Of a stretch of 64,000 bases of DNA, positions 1-9,072 are shown piece by piece; positions within the stretch are counted from its first letter, which is position 1; each line of letters opens with the position of its first letter. The notes under the pieces were generated by a model that made no database searches, was not told the origin of the DNA, and saw only the letters and a program-made list of their open reading frames with translations. Position numbers and translations under genes: made by a program. The stretch is from UBA6663 sp044226485 (GTDB lineage: Bacteria; Chloroflexota; Anaerolineae; Anaerolineales; UBA6663). The stretch covers positions 174,889-238,888 of the forward strand of contig JBGAGY010000011.1 of the NCBI GenBank assembly GCA_044226485.1, in the 5' to 3' direction.

Positions 1-688
1 ATTCTTCCTCATCCAGAGCCAACATGCCGGCCACATAGCAGGCATAGCCTTCACCGGCCGAGCCCGGCTGTGCCAGGGCGTTGAGCTCGGCCAGGGCTTC
101 GTGCGTGCGCTGCCGCTGCCCTGTGAGTTGCAGGGCAATGGCCAGGGTGATCAGAGGAAAGACAGACCAGTCGGTGTAGCCGTGGGTGTGACAGAGGCGC
201 AACGCCTGCGTGTCGGCGGCGATCGCCAGATCAAACTGCCCGCGGAACAAATAGACGCCGCTGCCAAGGTTGTGCAATGCCCGCATGCACAGCAACTGGT
301 TCCCGATTTCGCGCGCCAGGTCAGCGGCCTGGCGGTAATAGTGTTCGCACTCGACGAGTGAGTGTGTCTCGGCCGCGCACATCCCCAGCAGCAAGAGCGC
401 CTCGACATAGACGGAGGCCTGCGGCTCGCGGTCGGGATCCGTCAGGGTCAGGGATTCCTGCGCCAGCGACCGGGCGAGGTCGTACTGACCGAGGCGGAAA
501 CGGTAGCGCGCCACGGTGGTCAGTGCGCGGGCGCGCTCCAATGGCCGATCCCCTCCGCAGGCGCTATCCAAGGCCCGGCGCGCCATCCGCAACGCCCCGG
601 ACATATCCCCAGCCTGCTCACGTTCGTACGCCCGTTGAATAAGTGAGTCGATGTCGGTCGCGGGCGATGGCTGCATAGTCGTCGTCAT
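1..688 (-). CDS. TPR-repeat protein, C-terminus outside window
   Basis: An open minus-strand frame starts at an ATG at 688 (a second ATG follows at 676) and runs off the left edge after about 229 residues. The visible part is alpha-helical with TPR-like pairs: RARALTTVARYRFRLGQYD, then a helix with HYYRQAADLAREIGN, then CMRALHNLGSGVYLFRGQFD. Such arrays scaffold protein-protein contacts. In Chloroflexota similar arrays are often fused to LuxR, cyclase or GGDEF domains, but the output domain, if any, lies outside the window. No strong ribosome binding site precedes the start. It is divergent from the secreted-protein gene at 1190. Confidence 0.7.
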   Translation of the reverse strand, partial: MTTTMQPSPATDIDSLIQRAYEREQAGDMSGALRMARRALDSACGGDRPLERARALTTVARYRFRLGQYDLARSLAQESLTLTDPDREPQASVYVEALLLLGMCAAETHSLVECEHYYRQAADLAREIGNQLLCMRALHNLGSGVYLFRGQFDLAIAADTQALRLCHTHGYTDWSVFPLITLAIALQLTGQRQRTHEALAELNALAQPGSAGEGYACYVAGMLALDEEE

Positions 689-1189
689 AGGGGCACTGGC
701 ATGGGCTACACGAAATATCGAAAGACACAAACAGCCCCCTCAATCATCTTGCGCAGGCATTGCCGTGCTGCTTGAGCCAGCGCTCAGACCCACAACGCCT
801 CGAGCCGGGCGGCTGCGCGGCGACCATCAGGGCGAGAGTCCTTGGTCTCTTGCACTCAGGTGCTCCCCCACTCTCCTCACAGATCTATCTCTTGGAAGCA
901 CGTTTTGGCAATGGTTTGGCAATGGGCATACGTATTGTAGTCCTGGTGGAGCACCCATGCGCCTCGTCAAGACTTTTGTGTTGCGTCTGTTTGTGGATTC
1001 AAACGCACCGGACCGTACGTGCGGCAGTGTGCGTTTACTGGATGAGCCAGAGACTTATCCATTCAAGGATGTAGGCGATTTGGAGAATATCCTCCACCGC
1101 TCGGTCATACGTGTTCTGAAACCCCGGGCGACCCGCCCGCCGAAATCGCGCGCCCGCTCCTAGACCCCTCCCCTCGAAGGAAGCCATTG
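689..1189. other. Intergenic region between divergent genes
   Basis: About 500 bp with no credible gene. It should carry the promoters of the minus-strand TPR gene and the plus-strand propeller gene. The only structure seen is a tandem direct repeat of the 11-mer TTTGGCAATGG at 904-914 and 915-925, a possible operator. No convincing -35/-10 pair was identified. Confidence 0.4.
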
Positions 1190-2317
1190 ATGCCGAGACA
1201 CACATCCTGGACATTCTTGTTCTGCGCACTGTTGACATGGGGATCCAGCGTATCGGTCCCGACGCTCGCTCGCCAGCCCTCGGCCCAGACGCCGCGAGCC
1301 GTCAGCCAGGCGGTCGGCGTTTGGGAAGACATCAGTGACCGACTGCCCGCCCTGCCGACCGGTGCTCGACCCATCACCCAGGTGGTGGTCAGGGCGAACA
1401 TGGTCTGGGCGGCCGAGCACAACACCGGCGTGCTGTATCGCTCTGAAGATTTCGGCGCGACGTTCAGCGCCATCCCGACCGGTCTATCGAATATCTCCGA
1501 CCTGGATTTCCTCGACGACTTGAACGGCGTCATGATCAGCAACAGCAAGTTCGCCCGGACCAGCGATGGTGGCCTCACCTGGAGTGCGCCGGTGACGGTT
1601 GGCTCGCCGCTCTCCGCAATCAGCTTCGCCACACCGCTCGTCGGGTATGTGGGCAGCCAAACCGGAATCGTGTACCGGACCGCGGATGGTGGTGTCACGT
1701 GGGAGAAGAAACCCTCGTCCCTGACCTGCTGCACCGTCGCAGATCTAGCCTTTCCGAACCCGACGACGCCCGACGTTGGCTTCATGGCGATCGTCAATTC
1801 CGGCAGCATCTTGTTCCGAACAACCGACGGCGGCAGCACCTGGACGGTCGTCGATTATCAGACAATCGACAACTGGGCAGGTTCCGTGACGGCCTTCGAT
1901 TTCGTATCGCCAGACTCGGCCTGGGGCGTGGGCAGTTTTGGCGGGATCCTGCAGTTCAAGAACAACCAGTGGACTCAGCAGGTCAGTCACGCCCCGGTGA
2001 GCCAGTTCGGCGAACTGGTGAGCCTATGCGGTGTGTCCTTCCTCGCCGATGCACAGGTCGGCTGGGTGGTCGGCAATGGCGGAACGATTCTGCACACGAC
2101 GGACGGCGGATTGACCTGGACCCCCGAAGGGCAAAACTTGAATCTGCCGACGCAGACGGCCTTGTACGGCATCGCAGCAGTTTCTTCCACCCGAGCATTC
2201 GCCAGCGGGTATCCCGCATCTGTCATGGGCGGCCCCGCATCCGATGGCCGGCGGTTGTTCCTGTACAGCGTGCCGGACTACGACCACCATCTGTACCTGC
2301 CACTGGTCCGACATTGA
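1190..2317 (+). CDS. Secreted beta-propeller protein with Asp-box repeats
   Basis: 375 residues from the ATG at 1190, preceded by a GAAGGAAG ribosome binding site; an in-frame TTG at 1187 is less likely. The N-terminus is a signal peptide (WTFLFCALLTWGSSV). The body has at least four Asp-box motifs (TSDGGLTWS, TADGGVTWE, TTDGGSTWT, TTDGGLTWT), typical of BNR/YCF48/sortilin-like propellers. The C-terminus is HHLYLPLVRH, matching the ends of the next two secreted proteins and probably a shared export or anchoring signal. No catalytic residues of a sialidase could be assigned, so it is called a structural or binding propeller. Confidence 0.75.
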   Translation: MPRHTSWTFLFCALLTWGSSVSVPTLARQPSAQTPRAVSQAVGVWEDISDRLPALPTGARPITQVVVRANMVWAAEHNTGVLYRSEDFGATFSAIPTGLSNISDLDFLDDLNGVMISNSKFARTSDGGLTWSAPVTVGSPLSAISFATPLVGYVGSQTGIVYRTADGGVTWEKKPSSLTCCTVADLAFPNPTTPDVGFMAIVNSGSILFRTTDGGSTWTVVDYQTIDNWAGSVTAFDFVSPDSAWGVGSFGGILQFKNNQWTQQVSHAPVSQFGELVSLCGVSFLADAQVGWVVGNGGTILHTTDGGLTWTPEGQNLNLPTQTALYGIAAVSSTRAFASGYPASVMGGPASDGRRLFLYSVPDYDHHLYLPLVRH

Positions 2318-2506
2318 CACGACCCTTCCGCCGCCGCCTTCAATCGGAGTCGATCGAATGATCTCGTTCACGATGAGAACGCCCTCCCGCAGAGCGCTCT
2401 CTGACCGCCCCATGAATGCCGCCCTGACGACGACAAAGCTGATGGCTTCCTGCAGTCGCCGTTGCTGGCGTGCTGAAGCTGCCTACTCCGCGCGTGAGGA
2501 AAGACC

Positions 2507-4519
2507 ATGACCTCTCGATTGTCCAACGTGATCTCCATTGTGGCGTTGTTCGCGAGCCTGAGCCCGGCAGATGGCGCCGGGCCAGGCGCCGCAGATTCCG
2601 GCCCGGCGATTTTGTACGTGGCTCCGGGCGGAGCCTGCCTGGGGATGGCCCCGTGCTACAGCCAACCCCAGGACGCGGTCGACGCGGCCCCCGCCGGTAG
2701 CGTCATCCGGATCGCAGCCGGCACTTACGCGCTGCCGGCCGGGGCCAGCGAGGTCGTTCACCTGACGAAGCGCCTGATCCTCCAAGGCGGCTACCGGCCG
2801 GCGGATTGGTATAACGCCGACCCACTTGCCTTTCCGACGATCCTGGACGGGCTTCACCTCGGCCAGGGGATGCTGATCGAGGGCGGCCCGGGACAGCCCA
2901 TCGACGTCAGCGTAGATGGACTCCAGATCACGAGGGGTCAGGCCAGTCTGGGCGGCGGCATCGCGGGGAACAACGTGCATCTCACGCTGCTGAACAGTGT
3001 GCTCAACGACAACCAGGCCACGGGCTCAGGCGGTGGACTCTATCTCGCCGGCGAATACAGCCTCACCCTCGAATGCAGCCAGGTGATCAGCAACACCTCT
3101 GGAGATATGGGCGGGGGCCTGGCGCTGCACAGCTCGAGCGGCCAATCCACGCTCACCGGGTCGTGGATCTCGGGCAATCAGGCCGCCACGGGTGGAGGAG
3201 GATTGTCCCTAATGGGCGGGCAGGCGCAACTCACCACCGTCATGTTGGTCGACAATACCGTAACGCAGCCCAGCGCTGGTGGGGCCGCGGCGGCGGCCAG
3301 CGGGGCTGGCCTGAGCCTGACCCACACCACGCTGGCCCGCAACACGGGCGGCACAAACAGCGGAGTGAGTTTGAGCGGCACATCCGTGTTGACGGCGACC
3401 AACCTGCTGGCGGCCGGCCAGGGCGTCGCCCTCACGGCGGTCGCACCGAGCACCGGAACAGTGGACGGAGTCTTGTGGGGCAGTGGAACGACCTGGGCCA
3501 ATGGCGCCAACACCGGCGGCTCCGGAGGCTTCTCGATACAGCACGCCTATTCCGGCGACCCACTGTTCGCGGCCCTCGATCCCGCCAACAAGTTGACCTA
3601 TTTCCACCTGAGTGCCACCTCGCCCGCCCGGGACCGGTCCGTGTCGACCGCGCTGGGCTTCACCGACATCGATCACGAGCCGGTCGTGAACGCGATCGCG
3701 GACCTGGGGGCGGATGAGTATTTCGCGGGCGGCATCATCCACGTCAACGTTGAGCGGGGCGGCGACATTGAAGTCGGAGCGGCCGACGGAAGCCCCGAGA
3801 ACAGCTACGGGTCCATCTCCTGGAATGGATCTCAGTGGGTCACCAACGATACGAGTGCGCACCTGTACTTCACGGATTTACGGACCACGGAGCGCCTCAA
3901 ACACTATGCCATGATCGCCGACCTTGGCGGCAGTGCTACGGCTGAGCAGGATCTGGCGAACTACCATCTGTCGCGCACGACGTACACGTATACGGCTCTC
4001 GCCAAGACGAGCGGCGTCTATCAGATCGAAGCTGCTCGATACCGGATCACCAGGCCTGACTCTCCCGAAACCATTTGGCTGAATTCCCGCGGGACCGGAA
4101 CGGGTCAGGCCTACTTCGACATCTACATTCAATATACGGTGACCTCCACGCTCGCGGTTCGGAACGGATCCGTCTGGTTCAATTACTCAGAGCCGATTGC
4201 GGCGGCTGCCCAGCATGGGCTGAGCGACTCCACAGGGCGCGTTGGAACGCTCACAACTTGCGATCCGCAGGCCGCGGATCGGTCGGGGTACTGGCTTGAC
4301 GTTAATGGCGGATCGGACATGGGTGGGCTCACCTATTTCTTTCACACCACCCGTCATCCCAACAGCATCGTCACGCTGGGATCCTGCTTCCCAGACGAAT
4401 TCCGGGTCAAGTACCTTCAGTCTTCGGCAAATGCGCTTGAAGAATTCCGCTTGCGTCCGGAGGTCGTCTCGGAAACCTGGCTGCCCGTCACGTTGTACCT
4501 GCCGTTCGTCCGCCGATAA
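2507..4519 (+). CDS. Secreted right-handed parallel beta-helix protein
   Basis: 670 residues; the start at 2507 follows GAGGAAAGACC. A signal peptide (VISIVALFASLSPADGA) is followed by an opening typical of polymorphic outer-protein and beta-helix families (ILYVAPGG, then SVIRIAAGTY). Residues about 90-400 contain glycine/asparagine-rich rungs (GGGIAGNNVHLTLLNSVLND, SGGGLYLAG, GGGLALHSS, TGGGGLSLMGG), consistent with PbH1 repeats. The last about 260 residues are a separate unrecognised domain, ending in VTLYLPFVRR, the same tail type as its neighbours. Beta-helix proteins of this kind often bind or cleave polysaccharide, but no lyase catalytic site is evident. Confidence 0.75.
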   Translation: MTSRLSNVISIVALFASLSPADGAGPGAADSGPAILYVAPGGACLGMAPCYSQPQDAVDAAPAGSVIRIAAGTYALPAGASEVVHLTKRLILQGGYRPADWYNADPLAFPTILDGLHLGQGMLIEGGPGQPIDVSVDGLQITRGQASLGGGIAGNNVHLTLLNSVLNDNQATGSGGGLYLAGEYSLTLECSQVISNTSGDMGGGLALHSSSGQSTLTGSWISGNQAATGGGGLSLMGGQAQLTTVMLVDNTVTQPSAGGAAAAASGAGLSLTHTTLARNTGGTNSGVSLSGTSVLTATNLLAAGQGVALTAVAPSTGTVDGVLWGSGTTWANGANTGGSGGFSIQHAYSGDPLFAALDPANKLTYFHLSATSPARDRSVSTALGFTDIDHEPVVNAIADLGADEYFAGGIIHVNVERGGDIEVGAADGSPENSYGSISWNGSQWVTNDTSAHLYFTDLRTTERLKHYAMIADLGGSATAEQDLANYHLSRTTYTYTALAKTSGVYQIEAARYRITRPDSPETIWLNSRGTGTGQAYFDIYIQYTVTSTLAVRNGSVWFNYSEPIAAAAQHGLSDSTGRVGTLTTCDPQAADRSGYWLDVNGGSDMGGLTYFFHTTRHPNSIVTLGSCFPDEFRVKYLQSSANALEEFRLRPEVVSETWLPVTLYLPFVRR

Positions 4520-4587
4520 CCCGGGCGGGCCGAGACGCCGCCGAGATCAAACCCTGCTTTCAGACTGCCTCACTATCGGAGGATACG

Positions 4588-5634
4588 ATGCCACACAAAC
4601 ATCACGCTCCCCTTCGGCTTCAACTTCTGGCCATCGTTTGCGCGGTCTTGGCCCTCGCGGCGAACATGTCGGGCGCTCACGCGCTGCCCAGCGCCGAACG
4701 CCAGGCGCCCGGCGCCTGGACCAAGCTGGCGGACAATCCAGTGCTATCGCCGGGTTCGTCGGGCGCCTGGGATGATCGTTTCACCCTGGCTCCCAGCGTG
4801 TTGCTGGATGGATCAACCTACCGGATGTGGTATGCCGGGTCCGGCGCCGTGAATACGAACCGAAGGATCGGATATGCCACCTCGCCCGATGGACTCACCT
4901 GGACCCGGCACGGGAGCGCGCCGGTCTTGAGCCCCGGCCCCGTTGGAAGCTGGGACGCCGGGCAGGTCGGATTCCCATCCGTCATCAAGGATGCCGACAC
5001 TTTCAAGATGTGGTACACCGCCCTCGACACGGCCGACATCGGCCGGGTGGGCTATGCGACGTCTTCGGATGGTTTGAACTGGACCAAATACGCGGGCAAC
5101 CCTGTGCTCACGGTTGGCGGACCCGGCAGCTGGGACACGGCCTACGTGGGTGCACCGCAGGTGGTCAAGGTCGGCGGCGTGTACCACCTGTGGTACCGCG
5201 GCGGCCTTAACGGCGATATCGGTTATGCCACGTCAGCAGACGGTCTCACGTGGACCAAGTCGGCGCGCAACCCGGTTATTGCCAGCGGTAGCGGCGGGTG
5301 GGACGACGTCGCCTACGATCCCAGGGTGGTGTTTGACGGCACGCTGTTCCACATGTGGTATTCCGGCTGCAACCCTGCCGGCGACCTCTGCCAGGTCGGT
5401 TACGCGACCTCGTCGGATGGCGCCGGGTGGACGCGCCATGGGATAGTCCTCCCCCAAGGCGTTGGCGGCGCGTGGGACGACAGCGGGGCCGATCATGCAG
5501 CAGTCTTGCTGGTCGGCACGACCCTCAAGATGTGGTATTCCGGTTTTGACGGCGAGGTCTATCGCATCGGGTATGCATCGGCGGCCACGACCACGCTGGA
5601 CCATGAGTTGTATGTTCCATCTGTGATCCGGTAG
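4588..5634 (+). CDS. Secreted five-bladed beta-propeller, glycosidase-like fold
   Basis: 348 residues; a GGAGG stands just before the ATG at 4588. After a signal peptide (LLAIVCAVLALAANMSGAHA) there are about five repeats containing NPVL-SPG, GSWD/GAWD, KMWYxG and IGYATSxDGLxWT. This pattern occurs in five-bladed propellers related to GH32/43/68/130 proteins. Catalytic acids could not be assigned, so it may be a carbohydrate-binding relative rather than an enzyme. The tail HELYVPSVIR matches the preceding two proteins. A strong hairpin at 5683 follows, so this gene probably ends the three-gene secreted-protein run. Confidence 0.7.
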   Translation: MPHKHHAPLRLQLLAIVCAVLALAANMSGAHALPSAERQAPGAWTKLADNPVLSPGSSGAWDDRFTLAPSVLLDGSTYRMWYAGSGAVNTNRRIGYATSPDGLTWTRHGSAPVLSPGPVGSWDAGQVGFPSVIKDADTFKMWYTALDTADIGRVGYATSSDGLNWTKYAGNPVLTVGGPGSWDTAYVGAPQVVKVGGVYHLWYRGGLNGDIGYATSADGLTWTKSARNPVIASGSGGWDDVAYDPRVVFDGTLFHMWYSGCNPAGDLCQVGYATSSDGAGWTRHGIVLPQGVGGAWDDSGADHAAVLLVGTTLKMWYSGFDGEVYRIGYASAATTTLDHELYVPSVIR

Positions 5635-5682
5635 TCATTGCCCGCGAGCGCTCGACTCGAGCGCCCCTGCCCGGGCGGTCAT

Positions 5683-5718
5683 GCAAAGGCCGTAATCGAA
5701 AACGATGACGGCCTTTGC
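5683..5718 (+). terminator. Hairpin terminator after the secreted-protein genes
   Basis: A perfect 11-bp inverted repeat, GCAAAGGCCGT at 5683-5693 and ACGGCCTTTGC at 5708-5718, with a 14-nt loop, 49 bp after the stop codon at 5634. There is no clear T tract afterwards, so its efficiency is uncertain. Confidence 0.6.
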
Positions 5719-6112
5719 GGTCCCGTTGAAGAGATTGGACCTACGACGATGGGGTGAGCGGCCTGTTCATCTTTAGTGAAGATCGAGGCTTCGTCGACGT
5801 CCAGCCGCGCGAACGACTCTGCTGGGCGATGCCATCGGTTCGGCTTTTAGACGTCAGTCATCACAATGCCCGACTCGCAGGCTGCCCGGGCCCTGTCGCG
5901 GCAGTCGCGCCGACAGGATGGTGACCAATGACCACCTGTTTGGAAGCGTCAATCCCAGGTCCGACGCTTTGGGCCATCGTCCATCAACTTGCACAGATCC
6001 GAAGCTGACTCCCTGGTGGTCACCAACGCTCGATGGTCCAACCGTCCTAGTTGCTGGCTTCAGTTTCGCTCCACACGTTGGTGGTCAGGTCAACACCCAA
6101 AACAGGAGGACC
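5719..6112. other. Non-coding stretch before the first cassette remnant
   Basis: About 390 bp between the terminator hairpin and the leftmost attC remnant. No recognisable gene, RNA or repeat was found on either strand. Confidence 0.4.
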
Positions 6113-6139
6113 CAGGTCAGCTGCCTGCGTTCGTCAGGC
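6113..6139 (-). repeat. Decayed attC half-site, leftmost trace of the array
   Basis: AGGTCAGCTGCCTGCGTTC followed by GTCAGGC at 6133-6139 matches the right arm of the intact sites, with GTCAGGC in place of GTTAGGC. It lies 33 bp beyond the stop of the Cass2-like gene, where an attC should be. The left arm is not recognisable. Confidence 0.5.
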
Positions 6140-6172
6140 ACGTACCCAACCGCGTACCATCTCCCGAAACCA

Positions 6173-6646
6173 TCAATCGTCAATGGCCTCGACAGCGATG
6201 AATATCGTCACCGCTGCCGGCCCTTCGTATCGCTCGAAGTCCGTCGTGTAGCTGCGTTTGTGGCGTCCTGGCCTGGAAAAGTACTCCCATACCTGCCGCC
6301 AGAGGACTGGCACTACTTCCTGTGGGGTCCCCGCCGCATGAAACGCCAAATACATACCCGGTCTGACTCGAAGTACCGACTGCCCTTCCTCCGCATGGTA
6401 CGTCTCAGGCACGCGCGCGCCAGCCGTCACATTGTAGGCCCCAGACGCGTCCGACTCGTAATCCCAGTAGACGCCATAGGCCTCAGCCGATACGCGGTTA
6501 TTCTGGGCTCCTATGCCGTCGGCGAAGTATCTTCCCCATAGACTCGGGATCTTCGCTTGATCGACATCGGCCTCGGCCTCATTGGTGGTCCGCACCGTGA
6601 TCCCCACGATCTGGAAACCCTCGACTTCAACGACCTTTGGATCCAT
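6173..6646 (-). CDS. Cass2-like integron-associated effector-binding protein
   Basis: 157 residues from the ATG at 6646 (RBS GAGGTG); a GTG two codons earlier is possible. The sequence (KVVEVEGFQIVGITVRTTNE, IPSLWGRYFADG, YGVYWDYESDASGAYNVTAG, SVLRVRPGMYLAF) matches the GyrI/AraC effector-binding fold, in particular the Cass2-type family first found in integron cassettes, which binds cationic small molecules. No DNA-binding domain is attached. It lies between a decayed attC half at 6113 and an attC at 6675, in standard cassette orientation, which supports the assignment. The ligand is unknown. Confidence 0.75.
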   Translation of the reverse strand: MDPKVVEVEGFQIVGITVRTTNEAEADVDQAKIPSLWGRYFADGIGAQNNRVSAEAYGVYWDYESDASGAYNVTAGARVPETYHAEEGQSVLRVRPGMYLAFHAAGTPQEVVPVLWRQVWEYFSRPGRHKRSYTTDFERYEGPAAVTIFIAVEAIDD

Positions 6647-6674
6647 GAACACCTCGCTTCCGCACTGAGGGAGT

Positions 6675-6801
6675 GCCTAACCACTCGCATCGGGTACGCG
6701 GCAAATGAGCCGAGGCCGTGTTGCCCGAAGGCGCAGCGGCGAACCGGGGCCGGCCGGCTTGGGGCCCCGAGTAGTCATGTCAGCTGCATCGTTCGTCAGG
6801 C
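6675..6801 (-). repeat. attC site, partly decayed
   Basis: Left box GCCTAAC at 6675-6681; right box GTCAGGC at 6795-6801 (one change from GTTAGGC). The central GAGCCGAGGCC / TTGGGGCCCCGAGTAG hairpin region is conserved. The left inner arm has lost CAGCTG, but the right arm keeps GTCAGCTGCAT. Confidence 0.75.
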
Positions 6802-6859
6802 TTTTGCCTGAACGCCACAACCTGATAGCAATCCCGATCACGCCAGACTTGACGATCAG

Positions 6860-7645
6860 TCAATCGACCTGTGCCCCCCCCGTGGCATTGGCCATGGTCG
6901 CGGTCATTCCCGCTGCAAGGTCACTGGCCAGCAGAACAGCCGCGTTGGCGATCTGCGCCAACGGCGTCACCTGCCGCAACGGCACATCCTTGGCAAACTC
7001 ACGATGGACTTCCTCGAACGTGAGCCCCTTCTGGGCTCCATAGGCCTGCCAGGCGTCTCGCACCCCAGGTGCATCGGGTGATCCAGGTGAGCGCACCCAA
7101 CATACCCTCACCTGAGCCGGCCCAGCCTCCACCGCCAACTGCCGGAGGTAGTGCTCCACCGCCGCGCAAGCCACGCCGAATCCGCCGACGCCACCAAAGG
7201 GTTGGCGACCAGCATTTGCCGATATCCCCAGGATCGTGCCGCCACCATGTTGAGCCATGTGCCTGGCGAGGATTGTTCCCGTGTGGAACCAGGTCGTGAG
7301 GCCTGATCGAACAGGTGCAAAGAACGAGTCGAACGGCATGTCGGATAGCGCTTGACCCTGGACATCATCCCAAGAAACCGCATTGAACATCAAGGAAACC
7401 CGCCCATGCCGTTGGACGACCTCATCGAGGTGCCGCTGGACGGCCAGTGGATCCATGGCATCCACAGTCATGACTTGGACGGAGCCCGTCGTTCCGCCGA
7501 TTTCTTCGGCCGCGCGGTCAAGAGGTTCACGCCGACGAGCTGAAAGCACGACAGTCGCGCCTTCACGCACAAAAGCCTGTGCCACTGCCTTACCGACCGC
7601 GCCTGAAGCCCCGTAGACGATGGCCGTTCGATCTGTTAAGAGCAC
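6860..7645 (-). CDS. SDR-family protein lacking the catalytic Tyr/Lys pair
   Basis: 261 residues; the start is a GTG at 7645 preceded by a perfect AGGAGG. The Rossmann-fold nucleotide motif is present (VYGASGAVGKAVA), as are the NAVS element and the active-site serine region (GISANAGRQPFGG). Where SDR enzymes carry YxxxK the sequence reads FGVAC, so both catalytic Tyr and Lys are missing. It may bind NAD(P)H without classical reductase activity, or have diverged in function. It sits between attC sites at 6675 and 7736, stop codon towards the left site, as expected for a cassette. Confidence 0.75.
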   Translation of the reverse strand: MLLTDRTAIVYGASGAVGKAVAQAFVREGATVVLSARRREPLDRAAEEIGGTTGSVQVMTVDAMDPLAVQRHLDEVVQRHGRVSLMFNAVSWDDVQGQALSDMPFDSFFAPVRSGLTTWFHTGTILARHMAQHGGGTILGISANAGRQPFGGVGGFGVACAAVEHYLRQLAVEAGPAQVRVCWVRSPGSPDAPGVRDAWQAYGAQKGLTFEEVHREFAKDVPLRQVTPLAQIANAAVLLASDLAAGMTATMANATGGAQVD

Positions 7646-7735
7646 CTGATCCCTCCTGATATGTCGGCAATCCCTGCAAACTCACAGCTTGCTCGATACA
7701 ACTCTGGCCTGACTCTCTCACGACGGTTCCGGACC

Positions 7736-7864
7736 GCCTAACGATGCCCAACAGCTGCGGGGCGGTTGAGCCAAGGCCGACTCGCCCGACGGCACGCCAG
7801 CGCGCCGAAGTCCGCACGACCTGGGCCCCCGATTAGTCACGTCAGCTGCATGCTGTGGCTAGGC
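7736..7864 (-). repeat. attC site, partly decayed
   Basis: 129 bp. Left box GCCTAAC at 7736-7742; right box GCTAGGC at 7858-7864. Both CAGCTG arms survive (CAACAGCTGCGGGGCGG on the left, CACGTCAGCTGCATG on the right). It separates the SDR cassette from the DHFR-like cassette; 167 bp with no gene follow before the DHFR-like stop. Confidence 0.8.
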
Positions 7865-8031
7865 TGCGGTTGGAGTCACTTGCCACTGCGGACCTTATAT
7901 CTCAAAACATCCCGACGAGTTGTGCAGGCGTGGGAGCCAGCCACGGCCCGAAACCGTGCTTACCAACGGACCGAAGAACACGAGACCCGTCCGAGTGCGG
8001 CGCGTTGTTGGCGAAATGACCCACTTCATAG

Positions 8032-8589
8032 TCAGCGCGCGCGCCGGTAGTGCATGGCGACGACCCCGTTGCGGAGAGGCTTCGCCGAGACCAACTCGAG
8101 CTTTCGCGTGCTGGGCAGTCCGCTCTCGTACAGAGTTGGTCCGTGGCCGGCGATCCTGGGATGGACGAGCAACTTGTACTCGTCGATCAGATTCAGCCGG
8201 TCCAACTCCGCCGCGAGCTTACCGCTACCGAGGAGCACGCCACCCGGAGTCGCGTCCTTGAGCTCCTGCACGCCCGTTCGCAGGTCGCCGGTGATGCGGT
8301 GGCTGTTGGTCCACGGCAACTCCGTTCGCGTCGACGACACCACGTACTTCGGCTTGGCCTCCAGCTTGACGGCCCACTCGTGAAGCACCGGCGGCACCTC
8401 CACCTCGCCACGGGCGACCGCTGGCCAGTAACTCTCCATCATCTCGTAGGTGACGCGGCCCCACAGCATCGCCCCGGTCTCGTCCATTAGGCGGGTGAAG
8501 AAGGCATGTGTCTCGTCGTCAACGATTCCTTCTTGGTCATCGATGCAGCCGTCCAGGGTGACGTTAATGCTGAAGGTCAGTAGTCCCAT
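8032..8589 (-). CDS. Dihydrofolate reductase / RibD C-terminal family protein
   Basis: 185 residues from the ATG at 8589 with a GAGGA ribosome binding site. Family features: N-terminal SINVTLDGCIDD, AMLWGRVTYEMMESYW, KYVVSSTRTELPW, a nucleotide-binding GGVLLGSGKLAAEL and C-terminal HPRIAGHGPTLYE. This is the YyaP/YwjB-like group related to RibD and DHFR, which reduces pteridine- or pyrimidine-like substrates with NADPH. Whether it gives trimethoprim resistance, like the dfr genes of mobile integrons, cannot be judged. An attC lies downstream at 7736 and attC remnants upstream at 8645. Confidence 0.8.
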   Translation of the reverse strand: MGLLTFSINVTLDGCIDDQEGIVDDETHAFFTRLMDETGAMLWGRVTYEMMESYWPAVARGEVEVPPVLHEWAVKLEAKPKYVVSSTRTELPWTNSHRITGDLRTGVQELKDATPGGVLLGSGKLAAELDRLNLIDEYKLLVHPRIAGHGPTLYESGLPSTRKLELVSAKPLRNGVVAMHYRRAR

Positions 8590-8644
8590 GATGTTCCTCA
8601 CTCGAGAAATGCAGCCAGGCGACCCAAGGCGCTCACTCCTTGTC

Positions 8645-8741
8645 GCCTAATGTTGGGCATCAGCTGCAGGCCATTGCTACACTGTTGCCTGAACCGGTAA
8701 CCACGGCGGCGATACGACTCTGGATATCCTAATCAGCTGCG
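8645..8741 (-). repeat. attC remnants
   Basis: GCCTAAT at 8645-8651 followed by GGGCATCAGCTGCAGG resembles the left arm of an attC; a second arm-like piece, CCTAATCAGCTGCG, lies at 8728-8741. No right box can be matched. The 8590-9072 interval holds only these remnants and the site at 8871; no gene was recognised in it. Confidence 0.45.
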
Positions 8742-8870
8742 AAAGACGCAACCGTCAGCCACCACCCCGAACCGCGTGCACGCCTGGGCATTCCAGCCAC
8801 GGGCACAGCCCAACTCCAGCCTGGCTGCACCAGCGACCTTGAGCTTATCACCCACACGGCTATCCGCACA

Positions 8871-8964
8871 GCCTAACGGCTCGCATCACCGACGTGACGG
8901 GTGAGCCGAGACCGGCAGGAAACGGTGCCTCGGATAGCGAGGTCCATCGCTGCACTCGTTAGTC
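8871..8964 (-). repeat. attC site, shortened and decayed
   Basis: Left box GCCTAAC at 8871-8877 followed by CTCGCATCACCGACGTGACG and GTGAGCCGAGACCGG; right end GCACTC then GTTAGTC at 8958-8964. The inner hairpin is shortened to about 94 bp in total. It is the last cassette trace before the sugar locus begins at 9073. Confidence 0.65.
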
Positions 8965-9072
8965 CAGGCTGGACCACACCCAGCCATAACAGAAGTGCAG
9001 GTGCCCGAACTCTGCTGACGGCCCACAGCCGCGAGCAGTCACAGAACTGGCCACACCTCCGCCCTGGACAAC

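Noticed and set aside
904..925. Tandem TTTGGCAATGG as a promoter -35 pair
   Set aside because: No -10 element was found at acceptable spacing; kept only as a repeat in the intergenic note.
5918..6541. 207-codon plus-strand frame at the first cassette
   Set aside because: It crosses the attC remnant and is antisense to the Cass2-like gene, which has family-level similarity.
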